A stretch of DNA of 64,000 nt, from NCBI GenBank assembly GCA_965200005.1, contig OZ241331.1, forward strand, positions 3,100,001 to 3,164,000, read 5' to 3'. Positions 36,339 through 44,875 of this stretch are shown piece by piece. The first letter of the stretch is position 1. Each line of letters opens with the position of its first letter. The translations under genes and the position numbers were made by a program. The DNA is from Aldehydirespirator sp965200005 (lineage in GTDB: Bacteria > Actinomycetota > Acidimicrobiia > Acidimicrobiales > Aldehydirespiratoraceae). The notes under the pieces were generated by a model. It saw nothing but the letters and a program-made list of their open reading frames with translations, had not been told where the DNA came from and did no database searches.

Positions 36339-37484
36339 CTACGCGGTGCTCCGGGGCTTCGAAGCAGTCCAGACGCTGTGAATGTTGCTTCGCAGTTGCT
36401 CAAAGGTGCCAGCATGCAAACTGTCGCGGATCTGTTGCATCAGACGCATTAGCCAGGCGATGTTGTGCAGTGTGAGCAACCGTGCCGCTGTGGGCTCACG
36501 AACCGCCAAGAGATGCCTCAGATAGCCCCTTGACCAGCGAGCAACGGGACTTTCGGGGAAGTCAGGATCAACCGGCTCGTCGCTGTTGGCGTGGCGGGCG
36601 GCTCCAAGGTTGTACCTACCGGCATCAGTAAGGACAGTCCCGTGACGAGCCAACCTGGCAGGCAATACGCAGTCAAACATGTCAACGCCCCGCGCTACCG
36701 ACTCAACGATCCCTACGGGGTCACCTAAACCCATGAAGTAGCGAGGACGGTCAGCAGGAAGTTCGCAGACGCAGGCGTCTAGAGCGTCAAACATCGCTGA
36801 TCGTTCCTCGCCAACCGAGAGGCCACCGACGGCATATCCGTCGAAGCCAATCTCTACGGTTCGCCGAGCCGACTCACGGCGCAGATCGCCGTTAGCACCG
36901 CCTTGCACAATGCCGAACTGGCACTGCCTTCGTGGGGCATCCTCGTGCTCCTCGAATGCGAGTCGTGCCCGGCGAGCCCACAACGCAGTACGCCGCACGG
37001 CACTCTCGAGCACCGACAGTTCGGCATCTCCCGGTGGGCAGACATCGAGAACCATCGTTATGTCAGCACCAATGCGAGCTTGCTCAAACACCGCATCCTC
37101 TGGTGTGAGCCTGCGCCGTGAACCGTCATAGACCGAACGGAAGTCAGCGCCATCATCGTCAACGGACGGCTTCAACGAGAAGATCTGATACCCGCCAGAA
37201 TCGGTCAGCACATGGCCGTCCCAGCGTGCAAAGCCATGGATCCCACCGAAGCGCTCGATTAGCTGAGACCCGGGCCGCAACATGAGGTGATACGTGTTGG
37301 CGAGCACCACCTCGACCCCGAGAGTCTCCAGAGATGCCGAATCAAGGTGCGGCACCGCCCCTCTCGTACCCACGGGCATGAAACAAGGAGTCACAAAGCT
37401 GCCTCGCGCAGTGGTGACCCTGCCGGCGCGGGCCGCTGCGGCCGTCGCTGCTTTAGGTGCCTGCACAAATCGTGCCGCAACCAT
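36339..37484 (-). CDS. tgt: tRNA-guanine transglycosylase Tgt without the usual zinc cysteines
   Basis: Exchanges guanine-34 for a queuosine precursor in tRNA. The 381-residue TIM-barrel protein has the N-terminal GTRGAVPHLDSASLE, the catalytic region VLTDSGGYQIFSL, FGIVQGGANGDLRRESA, YAVGGLSVGE and the nucleophile Asp in MFDCVLPARLARHG. The zinc site, normally C-x-C-x-x-C before RAYLRHL, here reads DPDFPESPVARWSRGYLRHL with no cysteine, while the later His (LTLHN) remains. In the DNA there is no frameshift that would restore the cysteines. The neighbour queA makes the next precursor step, so the pathway makes sense. Confidence 0.9.
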   Translation of the reverse strand: MVAARFVQAPKAATAAAARAGRVTTARGSFVTPCFMPVGTRGAVPHLDSASLETLGVEVVLANTYHLMLRPGSQLIERFGGIHGFARWDGHVLTDSGGYQIFSLKPSVDDDGADFRSVYDGSRRRLTPEDAVFEQARIGADITMVLDVCPPGDAELSVLESAVRRTALWARRARLAFEEHEDAPRRQCQFGIVQGGANGDLRRESARRTVEIGFDGYAVGGLSVGEERSAMFDALDACVCELPADRPRYFMGLGDPVGIVESVARGVDMFDCVLPARLARHGTVLTDAGRYNLGAARHANSDEPVDPDFPESPVARWSRGYLRHLLAVREPTAARLLTLHNIAWLMRLMQQIRDSLHAGTFEQLRSNIHSVWTASKPRSTA

Positions 37485-37544
37485 TAGCTGCCAATCCCCA
37501 TGCTTACAGAATCTCCATGCTGACGCTCCCTCTCCGATACTCCG

Positions 37545-38591
37545 CTACACCCGGTGAACGAGCATGGCGTCACCAAAGGACAGGAACCGGTAACTCTCCT
37601 GCAGAGCTATCTCATACAGCGCCCGCCAGCGTGGGCCGATGAATGCATCAAGCAAACACAGCAGCGATGACTGCGGCAGATGGAAGTTGGTCAGCAACAC
37701 GTCGATCACCTGCCAGTCAAATGGTCGCCGGATGAACAGGTCGCTGTTGCCTTGCGCCGCCCCGCTTACAGCCCAAGTCTCGAGTGCCCGCACCACCGTT
37801 GTACCGATGGCAACAACACGGTGCGCATCAGCGATGGCGTGACGGGCCGATCGAGAGATGTGGTAGTGCTCGGTGTGAATCTGATGCTCGTCGAGATTCC
37901 CAGCCACCATCGGTCGAAAGGTGTCTAGGCCGATGGCTAGCTCGACAGCCACCACTCGCGCACCCGCAGCTTCGACATTGGCAAGCAACTCCGGCGTGAA
38001 GTGCAGGCCCGCCGTAGGTGCCGCAGCCGATACCGGTCGGCGTGCATAGATCGTCTGGTAGCGCTGAGGATCGTCCAAGGGTTGCGTGATGTACGGCGGC
38101 AGCGGTGTAACTCCAGCAGTAGCGAGCAACTCAAGCATGTCTTTGCCCGACCTTTTGCTAGATGCCCTAAGCCGCACAAAACGACGACCCTCGCCAAGGT
38201 CGGCGCCTATCTCGGCTTCAAGCCCGACCGGAGCAACGTCGGCATCATCACGTTGTGAAACCACCTCCCCGACACGCAATCGCCGAGAGGGACGTACCAG
38301 TGCCTCCCAAGTCCCGTCACCGCGCTCTTTCAGTAACAGAATCTCGACTCTGCCACCTGTGGAGCGTCGCATCAGAAGCCTCGCGGGCAGCACCCGCGTG
38401 TCATTAACGACGACAACGTCGCCCGGGCGCAGGTATTCGGGTAGGTCAACGACCCGGCGATGCGCGACATCTCCGTGCCTATCAACAAGAAGACGAGCCT
38501 GGTCACGCCGCCCAAGAGGTTGCTGCGCGATGGCACGTTCAGGAAGTTCGTAATCGAGGTCAGACGGTGCTGACGGTGCAGGCTCATCCAT
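37545..38591 (-). CDS. queA: tRNA preQ1(34) S-adenosylmethionine ribosyltransferase-isomerase QueA
   Basis: Builds epoxyqueuosine on tRNA from the Tgt product, using the ribosyl part of SAM. Evidence: LDYELPERAIAQQPLGRRDQ at the N-terminus, VVVNDTRVLPARL, the central YARRPVSAAAPTAGLHFT and the C-terminal NFHLPQSSLLCLLDAFIG. The open frame reaches 38723 but would overlap ruvB; the ATG at 38591 has a GAGG eight bases upstream and fits the family start, while a GTG at 38648 is an alternative. It sits between ruvB and tgt on the same strand. Confidence 0.94.
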   Translation of the reverse strand: MDEPAPSAPSDLDYELPERAIAQQPLGRRDQARLLVDRHGDVAHRRVVDLPEYLRPGDVVVVNDTRVLPARLLMRRSTGGRVEILLLKERGDGTWEALVRPSRRLRVGEVVSQRDDADVAPVGLEAEIGADLGEGRRFVRLRASSKRSGKDMLELLATAGVTPLPPYITQPLDDPQRYQTIYARRPVSAAAPTAGLHFTPELLANVEAAGARVVAVELAIGLDTFRPMVAGNLDEHQIHTEHYHISRSARHAIADAHRVVAIGTTVVRALETWAVSGAAQGNSDLFIRRPFDWQVIDVLLTNFHLPQSSLLCLLDAFIGPRWRALYEIALQESYRFLSFGDAMLVHRV

Positions 38592-38659
38592 CAGCGCGGC
38601 CTCGATCGTTGAGGCCGCGAGCGCATCGTCACCAGAAAGCTCAGACACGGAGCAAAGAG

Positions 38660-39817
38660 TCAACCAAACAGGTCTTGTTGAGCAGCGTAAGTTGGCGGGG
38701 GTTCGAGGCCGAGATGATTCCATGCGGTCGGGGTAGCCACCCTCCCCCTAGGCGTCCGCTTGAGCAGGCCCTGCTGGATTAGGTACGGCTCATAGACATC
38801 CTCGACTGTTTCTGTTGGCTCGCTCACAGCGATCGCCAACGTTGATAGCCCAACCGGGCCGCCCCCGAAGTTCTCACAGAGCGCTTCAATGACAGCACGT
38901 GATGGCCGGTCTAGACCGAGGTTGTCCACACCAAAGAACGACAATCCCTCGTTAGCAATGCGAGCATCGATCGTGCCGTCCCGATGCACCTCCGAGAAGT
39001 CACGCACCTGGCGCAGCAACCGGTTAGCGATACGTGGCGTGCCCCTGGATCGGCTGGCTATCTCGACGGCACCTTGTTCATCGATCGTCACACCAAGGAT
39101 CCCGGCGGTGCGTTTCACAATCTCCACGAGATCCGCTGGGGTATAGAAATCGAGCCTTGCGACTAGTCCAAAGCGGTCACGTAAAGGGCCGGTTATGAGA
39201 CCGGTGCGGGTGGTGGCACCGACAAGTGTGAATGGTGCGAGCTCTAGCGGGATCGAGCGTGCCGCAGGCCCCTTTCCTAAGACGATGTCGATGCGGAAGT
39301 CCTCCATCGCGGGATACAGCACTTCTTCGACTGCTCGGGGCAACCTGTGGATCTCGTCGATGAACAACACATCGCCGGCTTCGACCTTGGTCAGGATCGC
39401 TGCGAGGTCACCAGCTCGCTCTAGTGCCGGGCCCGATGTGGGTTGGATCTGCGCTCTGACCTCGTTGGCAACAATGTGCGCCAGCGTCGTCTTTCCCAAG
39501 CCCGGAGGCCCAGCAAACAGTAGATGATCGGCAGGCTGGCGGCGTCGCTGCGCGGCTCCGAGAAGCACTTCAAGATGACCCTTGAGTTCGTTCTGGCCAA
39601 CGAACTCCTCCAGCGTGCGGGGTCGCAAGCCAGCTTCGTTGAGTCGCTCACCGTGGCGGGCTTCTGGCGCCAAAACACCATCGGAGTCCCCACTCTCCCG
39701 CTGTGTCACAGAGGTTGTCCGCCGGCTACCCACCGGGTCGGGCCTCGGGTTTGGGAGCGTCGAGTCAGGGCGTGGACGCAACGGCCCCCCGACTGCCAAC
39801 TTCTCCTCCCGGACCAT
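38660..39817 (-). CDS. ruvB: Holliday junction branch migration ATPase RuvB
   Basis: Hexameric motor of the RuvABC system for recombination intermediates. The 385-residue product starts with a non-conserved tail of about 60 residues, then LRPRTLEEFVGQNELK, Walker A AGPPGLGKTTLA, Walker B LFIDEIHRLP, sensor GATTRTGLITGPLRDRFG, and the C-terminal winged helix with FGGGPVGLSTLAIAV and PYLIQQGLLKRTPRGR. The extra N-terminal tail makes it longer than the usual 340-350 residues. Placed after ruvC and ruvA as a normal ruvCAB operon. Confidence 0.96.
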   Translation of the reverse strand: MVREEKLAVGGPLRPRPDSTLPNPRPDPVGSRRTTSVTQRESGDSDGVLAPEARHGERLNEAGLRPRTLEEFVGQNELKGHLEVLLGAAQRRRQPADHLLFAGPPGLGKTTLAHIVANEVRAQIQPTSGPALERAGDLAAILTKVEAGDVLFIDEIHRLPRAVEEVLYPAMEDFRIDIVLGKGPAARSIPLELAPFTLVGATTRTGLITGPLRDRFGLVARLDFYTPADLVEIVKRTAGILGVTIDEQGAVEIASRSRGTPRIANRLLRQVRDFSEVHRDGTIDARIANEGLSFFGVDNLGLDRPSRAVIEALCENFGGGPVGLSTLAIAVSEPTETVEDVYEPYLIQQGLLKRTPRGRVATPTAWNHLGLEPPPTYAAQQDLFG

Positions 39818-39834
39818 CTAAAGACAGCTGACCT

Positions 39835-40473
39835 CTAGGCGCCAGAGGATGCCGTGTTGCCCGCAAGCTGGCGCAATGCCTCTTTGAGCAACTGCGAGGC
39901 ATCAGCCGTCGCGACAACTTCTGGCGAGAGAGCTCCAACGACATTGCGAGCTTGTTGAGCGCTATAGCCAAGTTCCTGCAAGGCAATTTGCACATCGGCA
40001 CGCACCCCTGACGGACCGACGCCAGATGCTTGCGGCGTACCGGCAACCGGAGGCGTCTCAACCTCGGGCAAATCGAGGCGCGACTTGAGTTCGACTAGCA
40101 GGCGCACTGCGGTCTTGGGGCCAACGCCGTTCACTAAGCAGAGCGAGTCGACGTCGTCGGTAGCGACTGCACGGCGCAATTCGTCAGGCTCATGGATCGC
40201 GAGGATCGACCGAGCAAGTGTCGGACCAACACCTCGGGTGCCCACCAATGCCTCAAACGTCTGACGTTGATCGATGGAAGTGAACCCGAACAACAGCTGG
40301 GCATCGTCTCGCACCACATGAGACACGTGCAGGAACACTTCACTACCGAGTTCACCAGTGCCGGCTGCCACCTTCGGGGTGGTGACCACCCGGTAACCAA
40401 CGCCAGCGACCTCAACGAGCAACTCACCATCAGCGCTACGGGCCAACAGTTGCCCTCGCAGCGAACCGATCAT
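39835..40473 (-). CDS. ruvA: Holliday junction-binding protein RuvA
   Basis: DNA-binding subunit that targets RuvB to Holliday junctions. The 212-residue protein has the N-terminal OB-like domain (MIGSLRGQLLARS, VEVAGVGYRV, FLHVSHVVRDDAQLLFGF), the helix-hairpin-helix pair with GVGPTLARSIL and VNGVGPKTAVRLLVELKSR, and domain III with VQIALQELGYSAQQA. Its ATG overlaps the ruvC stop by 4 bp and ruvB begins 17 bp after its stop. The length is typical. Confidence 0.96.
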   Translation of the reverse strand: MIGSLRGQLLARSADGELLVEVAGVGYRVVTTPKVAAGTGELGSEVFLHVSHVVRDDAQLLFGFTSIDQRQTFEALVGTRGVGPTLARSILAIHEPDELRRAVATDDVDSLCLVNGVGPKTAVRLLVELKSRLDLPEVETPPVAGTPQASGVGPSGVRADVQIALQELGYSAQQARNVVGALSPEVVATADASQLLKEALRQLAGNTASSGA

Positions 40474-41030
40474 CTCTGGCGGATCCCTGCCACAGGTTCA
40501 CGCAAGTTGGAGTTGGGTGCGGACGCAGCGCGATGGCCATCTCGCTGCCCGAGTCGTTGCGATGGCAGGGCACGAGCACAGTGACAGAGGGCGACCGCAA
40601 CTGCGTCGGCAGCATCGGCAGGCCGGAGCGGTTCAGGAAGCCCGAGCAACATCTGCACCATGGTTGCCACTTCGTCTTTGCTCGCTCCACCCCAGCCGGC
40701 CACTGCCTGCTTGACCTCATTCGGGGAATACTCGACTACCTCGCAACCGGCGGCTGCTGATTCCGCGAGCACCACACCGGTTGCCTGGGCGACTGCCATT
40801 GCGGTGGAGGCGTTGCGTTGGAACAGCACGCGCTCGACAGCTACCACATCCGGACGCACTTCTTGGAGGAGTAGGCGTATGTCGGTTTGCAGCTCGGCTA
40901 GGCGAGCAGCCCGTGGCTGCGACGCAGGCGTCACCAAGACTCCGGCTGCGTGGGCGCTGGGTCTGCGGGACCCGCTTACGACGCCATATCCGCAACGTGA
41001 CAGGCCCGGATCGATGCCCAAGACGAACAC
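40470..41030 (-). CDS. ruvC: Crossover junction endodeoxyribonuclease RuvC
   Basis: Resolves Holliday junctions by paired nicks. The four acidic active-site residues are seen in order: Asp in LGIDPGLSRCGYG, Glu in VAVERVLFQRNAST, and the C-terminal pair in SKDEVATMV and ADAADAVAVALCH. The open frame extends upstream to 41117 inside yebC, so I start at the GTG at 41030 (VFVLGIDPG), 11 bp after the yebC stop. The C-terminus has about 25 residues past the last motif. ATGA overlap with ruvA suggests coupled translation. Confidence 0.95.
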   Translation of the reverse strand: MFVLGIDPGLSRCGYGVVSGSRRPSAHAAGVLVTPASQPRAARLAELQTDIRLLLQEVRPDVVAVERVLFQRNASTAMAVAQATGVVLAESAAAGCEVVEYSPNEVKQAVAGWGGASKDEVATMVQMLLGLPEPLRPADAADAVAVALCHCARALPSQRLGQRDGHRAASAPNSNLREPVAGIRQR

Positions 41031-41040
41031 GGTCTCGTGC

Positions 41041-41793
41041 TTAGCTAGCAATCTGCTCCATGAGGTTCTCGGGAACGTCAAAGTTGCCGTGAACATCCTG
41101 AACATCGTCAATGTCATCTAGCAGGTCAATCAGCCTCAATACCTGCCTAGCAACAGCCGAATCTGTCACCGGAACTGTGCTCGTGGGCAACATCGTGAGA
41201 TCAGCATCTTGGAACCGGATGCCAGCCTGTTCAAGCGCGGCCGTGACCGAACTGAGATCGCTCGGGTCGGTTGTGACACGCCACGAACCACCGTCTGTGT
41301 CGAGGTCTTCCGCCCCGGCATCAAGAGCGATCAGCATGATGTCGTCCTCGCTAATCGTGGCCGCAGGAACCAACACCAGACCCTTGCGTTCAAACTGCCA
41401 GGCAACCGAGCCCGGCTCAGCGAGCGTGCCGCCGTTGCGGGTCAGCACGGCCCGAACTTCGCTGCCCGTCCGGTTGCGGTTGTCGGTCAAACACTCGATG
41501 TAGAGCGCCACACCTCCAGGTGCATAGGCCTCATACGTTGCTGACTCGTAACTGACCCCTTCAAGTTCGCCCGTGCCTCGTTTGATGGCTCGCTCGATCG
41601 TGTCAAGCGGCACAGAGTTGCTTCTCGCCTTCTGGAACATCGTCCGCAACGTCGGGTTTGCCTCGGGGTCACCCCCACCCTGGCGTGCAGCCACCTCAAC
41701 CTGTTTGATCAACTTGGCGAACAGCTTTCCCCGCTTGGCGTCGGCGGCGCCCTTGCGGTGCTTGATCGTCGCCCACTTGCTGTGACCGCTCAT
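41041..41793 (-). CDS. yebC: YebC/PmpR family translation/transcription regulator
   Basis: A 250-residue member of the YebC/TACO1 family, now linked to translation of proline-rich stretches and earlier described as DNA-binding. The start MSGHSKWATIKHRKGAADAK is almost invariant in the family, followed by VPLDTIERAIKRGTG, YEAYAPGGVALYIECLTDN, and GGTLAEPGSVAWQFERKG. Length and order of three domains are normal. Placed directly upstream of ruvC, as in most bacteria. Confidence 0.96.
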   Translation of the reverse strand: MSGHSKWATIKHRKGAADAKRGKLFAKLIKQVEVAARQGGGDPEANPTLRTMFQKARSNSVPLDTIERAIKRGTGELEGVSYESATYEAYAPGGVALYIECLTDNRNRTGSEVRAVLTRNGGTLAEPGSVAWQFERKGLVLVPAATISEDDIMLIALDAGAEDLDTDGGSWRVTTDPSDLSSVTAALEQAGIRFQDADLTMLPTSTVPVTDSAVARQVLRLIDLLDDIDDVQDVHGNFDVPENLMEQIAS

Positions 41794-41816
41794 GGACGCG
41801 AGGTTACTAGTGGCCG

Positions 41817-42413
41817 TTAGGTGCGGCCTCTAGTGACCAACCTCAGAAAGTCGGCGTGAATCCGCGGGTCTCCCGAGAGTTCGGGATGAAACGATGCCAC
41901 TGTGATGGAGTCGTTTCGACACAGAACCGCACGCCCATCATGGGTTGCAAGCACTTCTACATCCGGGCCAACGCGCTCAACAACAGGAGCCCGGATGAAC
42001 ACTGCGTGAAAGTCAGGTTCTAGGTCACGCACCGCGATGTCGGCTTCAAAGCTCTGGATCTGTGTCCCGTATGCGTTGCGTCGAACAGTCATGTCAATCG
42101 ATCCAAACCAATGCTGATCAGCGCGAGCATCCAATACGTCTGATGACAACAAGATCATGCCGGCGCAAGTACCGAGAGCCGGCATTCCCGCTCGGAGCCG
42201 ATGCCGCAACGGAGAGAGCAATCCGCTGCGCTCTAGCAGCATTGAGATTGTCGTGGACTCGCCGCCCGGCAGCACAAGTCCATCCACTGCAGCTAGCTGT
42301 GCAGGTGTTCGCACCTCAATGACATCGGCTCCAAGATCTTCAAGGATTGACACATGAGCCGCAAACCCGCCCTGCAGAGCGAGTACACCGATTGTTGGAT
42401 TCGCTGGGCTCAC
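41817..42413 (-). CDS. pdxT: Pyridoxal 5'-phosphate synthase glutaminase subunit PdxT
   Basis: Class I glutaminase that supplies ammonia to PdxS for vitamin B6 synthesis. The 198-residue protein has VLALQGGFAAHV, LPGGESTTISMLL, the nucleophile Cys in LGTCAGMILL and the His-Glu pair in VASFHPELSGD, the full catalytic triad. It follows pdxS by 26 bp on the same strand, the normal order. Cytoplasmic; forms a 12+12 complex with PdxS in known examples. Confidence 0.96.
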   Translation of the reverse strand: MSPANPTIGVLALQGGFAAHVSILEDLGADVIEVRTPAQLAAVDGLVLPGGESTTISMLLERSGLLSPLRHRLRAGMPALGTCAGMILLSSDVLDARADQHWFGSIDMTVRRNAYGTQIQSFEADIAVRDLEPDFHAVFIRAPVVERVGPDVEVLATHDGRAVLCRNDSITVASFHPELSGDPRIHADFLRLVTRGRT

Positions 42414-42439
42414 CAGGGGTGGTCAACCTACGCCCAGAA

Positions 42440-43375
42440 TCACCAGCCTCGTTCTGCCAACTTCACTTCAAGATTGGCCATGTCCAAGCCCTTCATGGCA
42501 CTTCCCAGACCCGAACTGACCTTCACAAGGATGTCAGGATCGCAATAATGGGTAACCGACTCAACTATGGCTTCGGCCATCTTCGCTGGCTCGGAACTCT
42601 TGAAGATACCTGACCCTACAAACACGGCCTGAGCGCCAAGTTGCATCACCAGCGAAGCATCTGCTGGTGTTGCTATCCCACCGGCACAAAACAGCGGCAC
42701 CGGCAGGGTCCCCGCTTGCGCTACTTCTTGAACCAGCGGCAGCGGCGCCCGCAGCTTCTTTGCCCAGTCGAACAATTCCGCTTCGTCTTGCGCGACTGCG
42801 ATGCGGCGCATATCTCCGACTATTGAACGCAGATGACGGACAGCCTCCACGATGTTGCCAGTGCCAGCCTCGCCTTTGGAGCGAATCAGACACGCTCCTT
42901 CCGAGATCCGCCTTAGAGCTTCGCCTAGATTCACCGCGCCACAAACAAAGGGAACCGTGAACGCCCACTTGTCAATGTGATGTGCCTCATCTGCGGGCGT
43001 AAGCACCTCAGACTCATCGACATAGTCAACGCCGAGGGCTTGCAGGATCTGAGCTTCAGCGAAGTGGCCAATTCGGGCCTTGGCCATCACCGGGATGCTG
43101 ACGGTGGCTTGGATCTGCTGGATCATCTCGGGATCCGACATGCGGGAGACGCCGCCATCGGCACGGATGTCGGAGGGCACTCGCTCAAGAGCCATGACTG
43201 AGACTGCGCCGGCGTCTTCGGCGATCTTGGCCTGCTCGGGTGTGACCACATCCATGATCACCCCACCCTTGAGCATCTCGGCTAGACCGCGCTTGACTAG
43301 TGAGGTTCCTGTGACAGCTTGGGCCTCGACTGCACCGGCAGCCGAAGGGCCCGACGGGGTGGCAGTTTGGGGCAT
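42440..43375 (-). CDS. pdxS: Pyridoxal 5'-phosphate synthase lyase subunit PdxS
   Basis: Makes pyridoxal phosphate from ribose 5-phosphate, glyceraldehyde 3-phosphate and ammonia. The 311-residue TIM-barrel protein has the conserved GGVIMDVVTPEQAKIAEDAG, VMALERVPSDIRADGGVSRM, MAKARIGHFAEAQILQALG, the catalytic-lysine segment KWAFTVPFVCGA and GEAGTGNIVEAVRHLR. The C-terminus is near complete (PDILVKVSSGLGSAMKG). About 18 residues at the N-terminus are Ala/Thr-rich and not conserved. Confidence 0.97.
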   Translation of the reverse strand: MPQTATPSGPSAAGAVEAQAVTGTSLVKRGLAEMLKGGVIMDVVTPEQAKIAEDAGAVSVMALERVPSDIRADGGVSRMSDPEMIQQIQATVSIPVMAKARIGHFAEAQILQALGVDYVDESEVLTPADEAHHIDKWAFTVPFVCGAVNLGEALRRISEGACLIRSKGEAGTGNIVEAVRHLRSIVGDMRRIAVAQDEAELFDWAKKLRAPLPLVQEVAQAGTLPVPLFCAGGIATPADASLVMQLGAQAVFVGSGIFKSSEPAKMAEAIVESVTHYCDPDILVKVSSGLGSAMKGLDMANLEVKLAERGW

Positions 43376-43393
43376 GGGCGGAGTCTATGACTT

Positions 43394-44875
43394 CTATGGC
43401 GATGCTGAGTCGGTGGCATCGGGCTCAGCAGCCGCTCGAGCTTCCGCTAGCAGGGCGGTGGCGTCGGACTCCTGTAGCACTTCGACGCTGGTTACCGGAT
43501 GCCACCGGTTGGTGTTGCCTACCAGCACCCAGGTAGAGCCGGGTGTGAGACTTAGCGGGGTGCCGGACTCGTCGGTCAACCGGAACCCGGGCTGGTCGGG
43601 ACTGCGCTCCCAGAATCCCTCATGTACAGCGCCTGCCGTGAGTATCAGCGCATCGCCGGAGCCATATGACTCGGCCTGTGGCGACTCGGGATCGGCCGAC
43701 GAAGTCACGTAGCGAGTGAAAATGACGACCACGTTTGCTGGCGCCGCTTCTACAACGCCACCCGAGCTGGCTTCGAGGGTGTGTATGTCGCCGCCCTGAA
43801 TGCGGGCCCAACCTGCCAACGACGGATCCCAGATGTGAGACACGATCGCGTTGGTGCGGGTGTGAAACGTAACGTTGACGCCGGCGGCATCTGGCAGGCC
43901 TGGAGGATTGTCCCCTCCGTAGGCGAACAGGGGGGAGACAGATGTCGGAGCGTCCGAGTCGAGTTCGGAGTAGTGAAAGAAGTAGTTGTAGGGACGGCGA
44001 CGGGTTTCGTCGCGTGTATAGGCGTGTCCAACTCGTAGTCCGCTGATGTCTTGGAGTGTCCCGGCTTGCTGTGCAGCACGCAGCTCAGACACGACGACTG
44101 GGTTGGCGCCAGAAGAGGCCAGGAACGGCTGGCCAAGGTCGGCAATCAGATCAACATCTGTGGATCGTGCCGAACGCACCGGACCGATCGAATCGGGGAT
44201 GTTGGAGTGAAAGACGGCCACAAAGCGGGTCTTGGCGCCTTCGATTAACACTTCATAGACGATGTCTGCTGCTAGCAAGCCACGCTGCGGTCGTGCGTAG
44301 ATGCTGGCATTGTCAACCTTCACGACGACCGCACGCTGCTCGGACAGCGAGAAGTCACTGGTTAGCAGTCCCGTGAGGGGTGCCGTGGGCCCGGTCTGAA
44401 GAGTCGTTGTGGTAGGTGTTTCGTCGCTGCCAGCGGGTTCGGTGCCAGGAGTTGTGTCGGCGACTTCCGCTGATGTTGGGTCTTCAGTTGGGGTGTCACC
44501 CGCTGCGCTGCTGGCTCCTACAACTTCGCTTTCGCTGCTGGTGCCTAGCTCGCTGGGCTCGTCCTCGGCTTCGCCAGATGCGCTCCCCGCAGGGCCATCC
44601 GATGCGACATCTGTTGAGCCGGTGGCCTCCTCCGCCGTGGCATCGCCGCCATCAGACTCCTGAGCACTTGCGATGCTCGAGTCACTCGTGTCAGAAGAAG
44701 AATCCCCGCCGCAAGCCGCACACGCGGCCAGGATCGCTCCTACAGCCAGCGCCACTGGAAACGTTCGCCACCTAGGTCGCAGCGGAGGTGTCGAGCTAGA
44801 TGAGCCCGGGGTGGCTGATCTGGGCTGAGACACTGATGTAGCGTCCTGCGTGTCGGATGGTGAAGGTTCCATCAC
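43394..44875 (-). CDS. DUF3048-domain secreted lipoprotein
   Basis: A 493-residue protein with a cytoplasmic N-tail, a hydrophobic signal (about residues 38-56) ending in a LAACAACGGD lipobox, so it is probably lipid-anchored outside the membrane. A long Ser/Glu/Asp/Thr-rich linker (about 57-170) precedes the DUF3048 domain, seen in TGLLTSDFSLSEQRAVVVKV, YARPQRGLLAADIVYEVLIEG and GPVRSARSTDVDLIADLG. The family is thought to act in the cell envelope, but the function is not known. It overlaps the upstream M48-like gene by 4 bp. Confidence 0.88.
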   Translation of the reverse strand: MMEPSPSDTQDATSVSQPRSATPGSSSSTPPLRPRWRTFPVALAVGAILAACAACGGDSSSDTSDSSIASAQESDGGDATAEEATGSTDVASDGPAGSASGEAEDEPSELGTSSESEVVGASSAAGDTPTEDPTSAEVADTTPGTEPAGSDETPTTTTLQTGPTAPLTGLLTSDFSLSEQRAVVVKVDNASIYARPQRGLLAADIVYEVLIEGAKTRFVAVFHSNIPDSIGPVRSARSTDVDLIADLGQPFLASSGANPVVVSELRAAQQAGTLQDISGLRVGHAYTRDETRRRPYNYFFHYSELDSDAPTSVSPLFAYGGDNPPGLPDAAGVNVTFHTRTNAIVSHIWDPSLAGWARIQGGDIHTLEASSGGVVEAAPANVVVIFTRYVTSSADPESPQAESYGSGDALILTAGAVHEGFWERSPDQPGFRLTDESGTPLSLTPGSTWVLVGNTNRWHPVTSVEVLQESDATALLAEARAAAEPDATDSASP

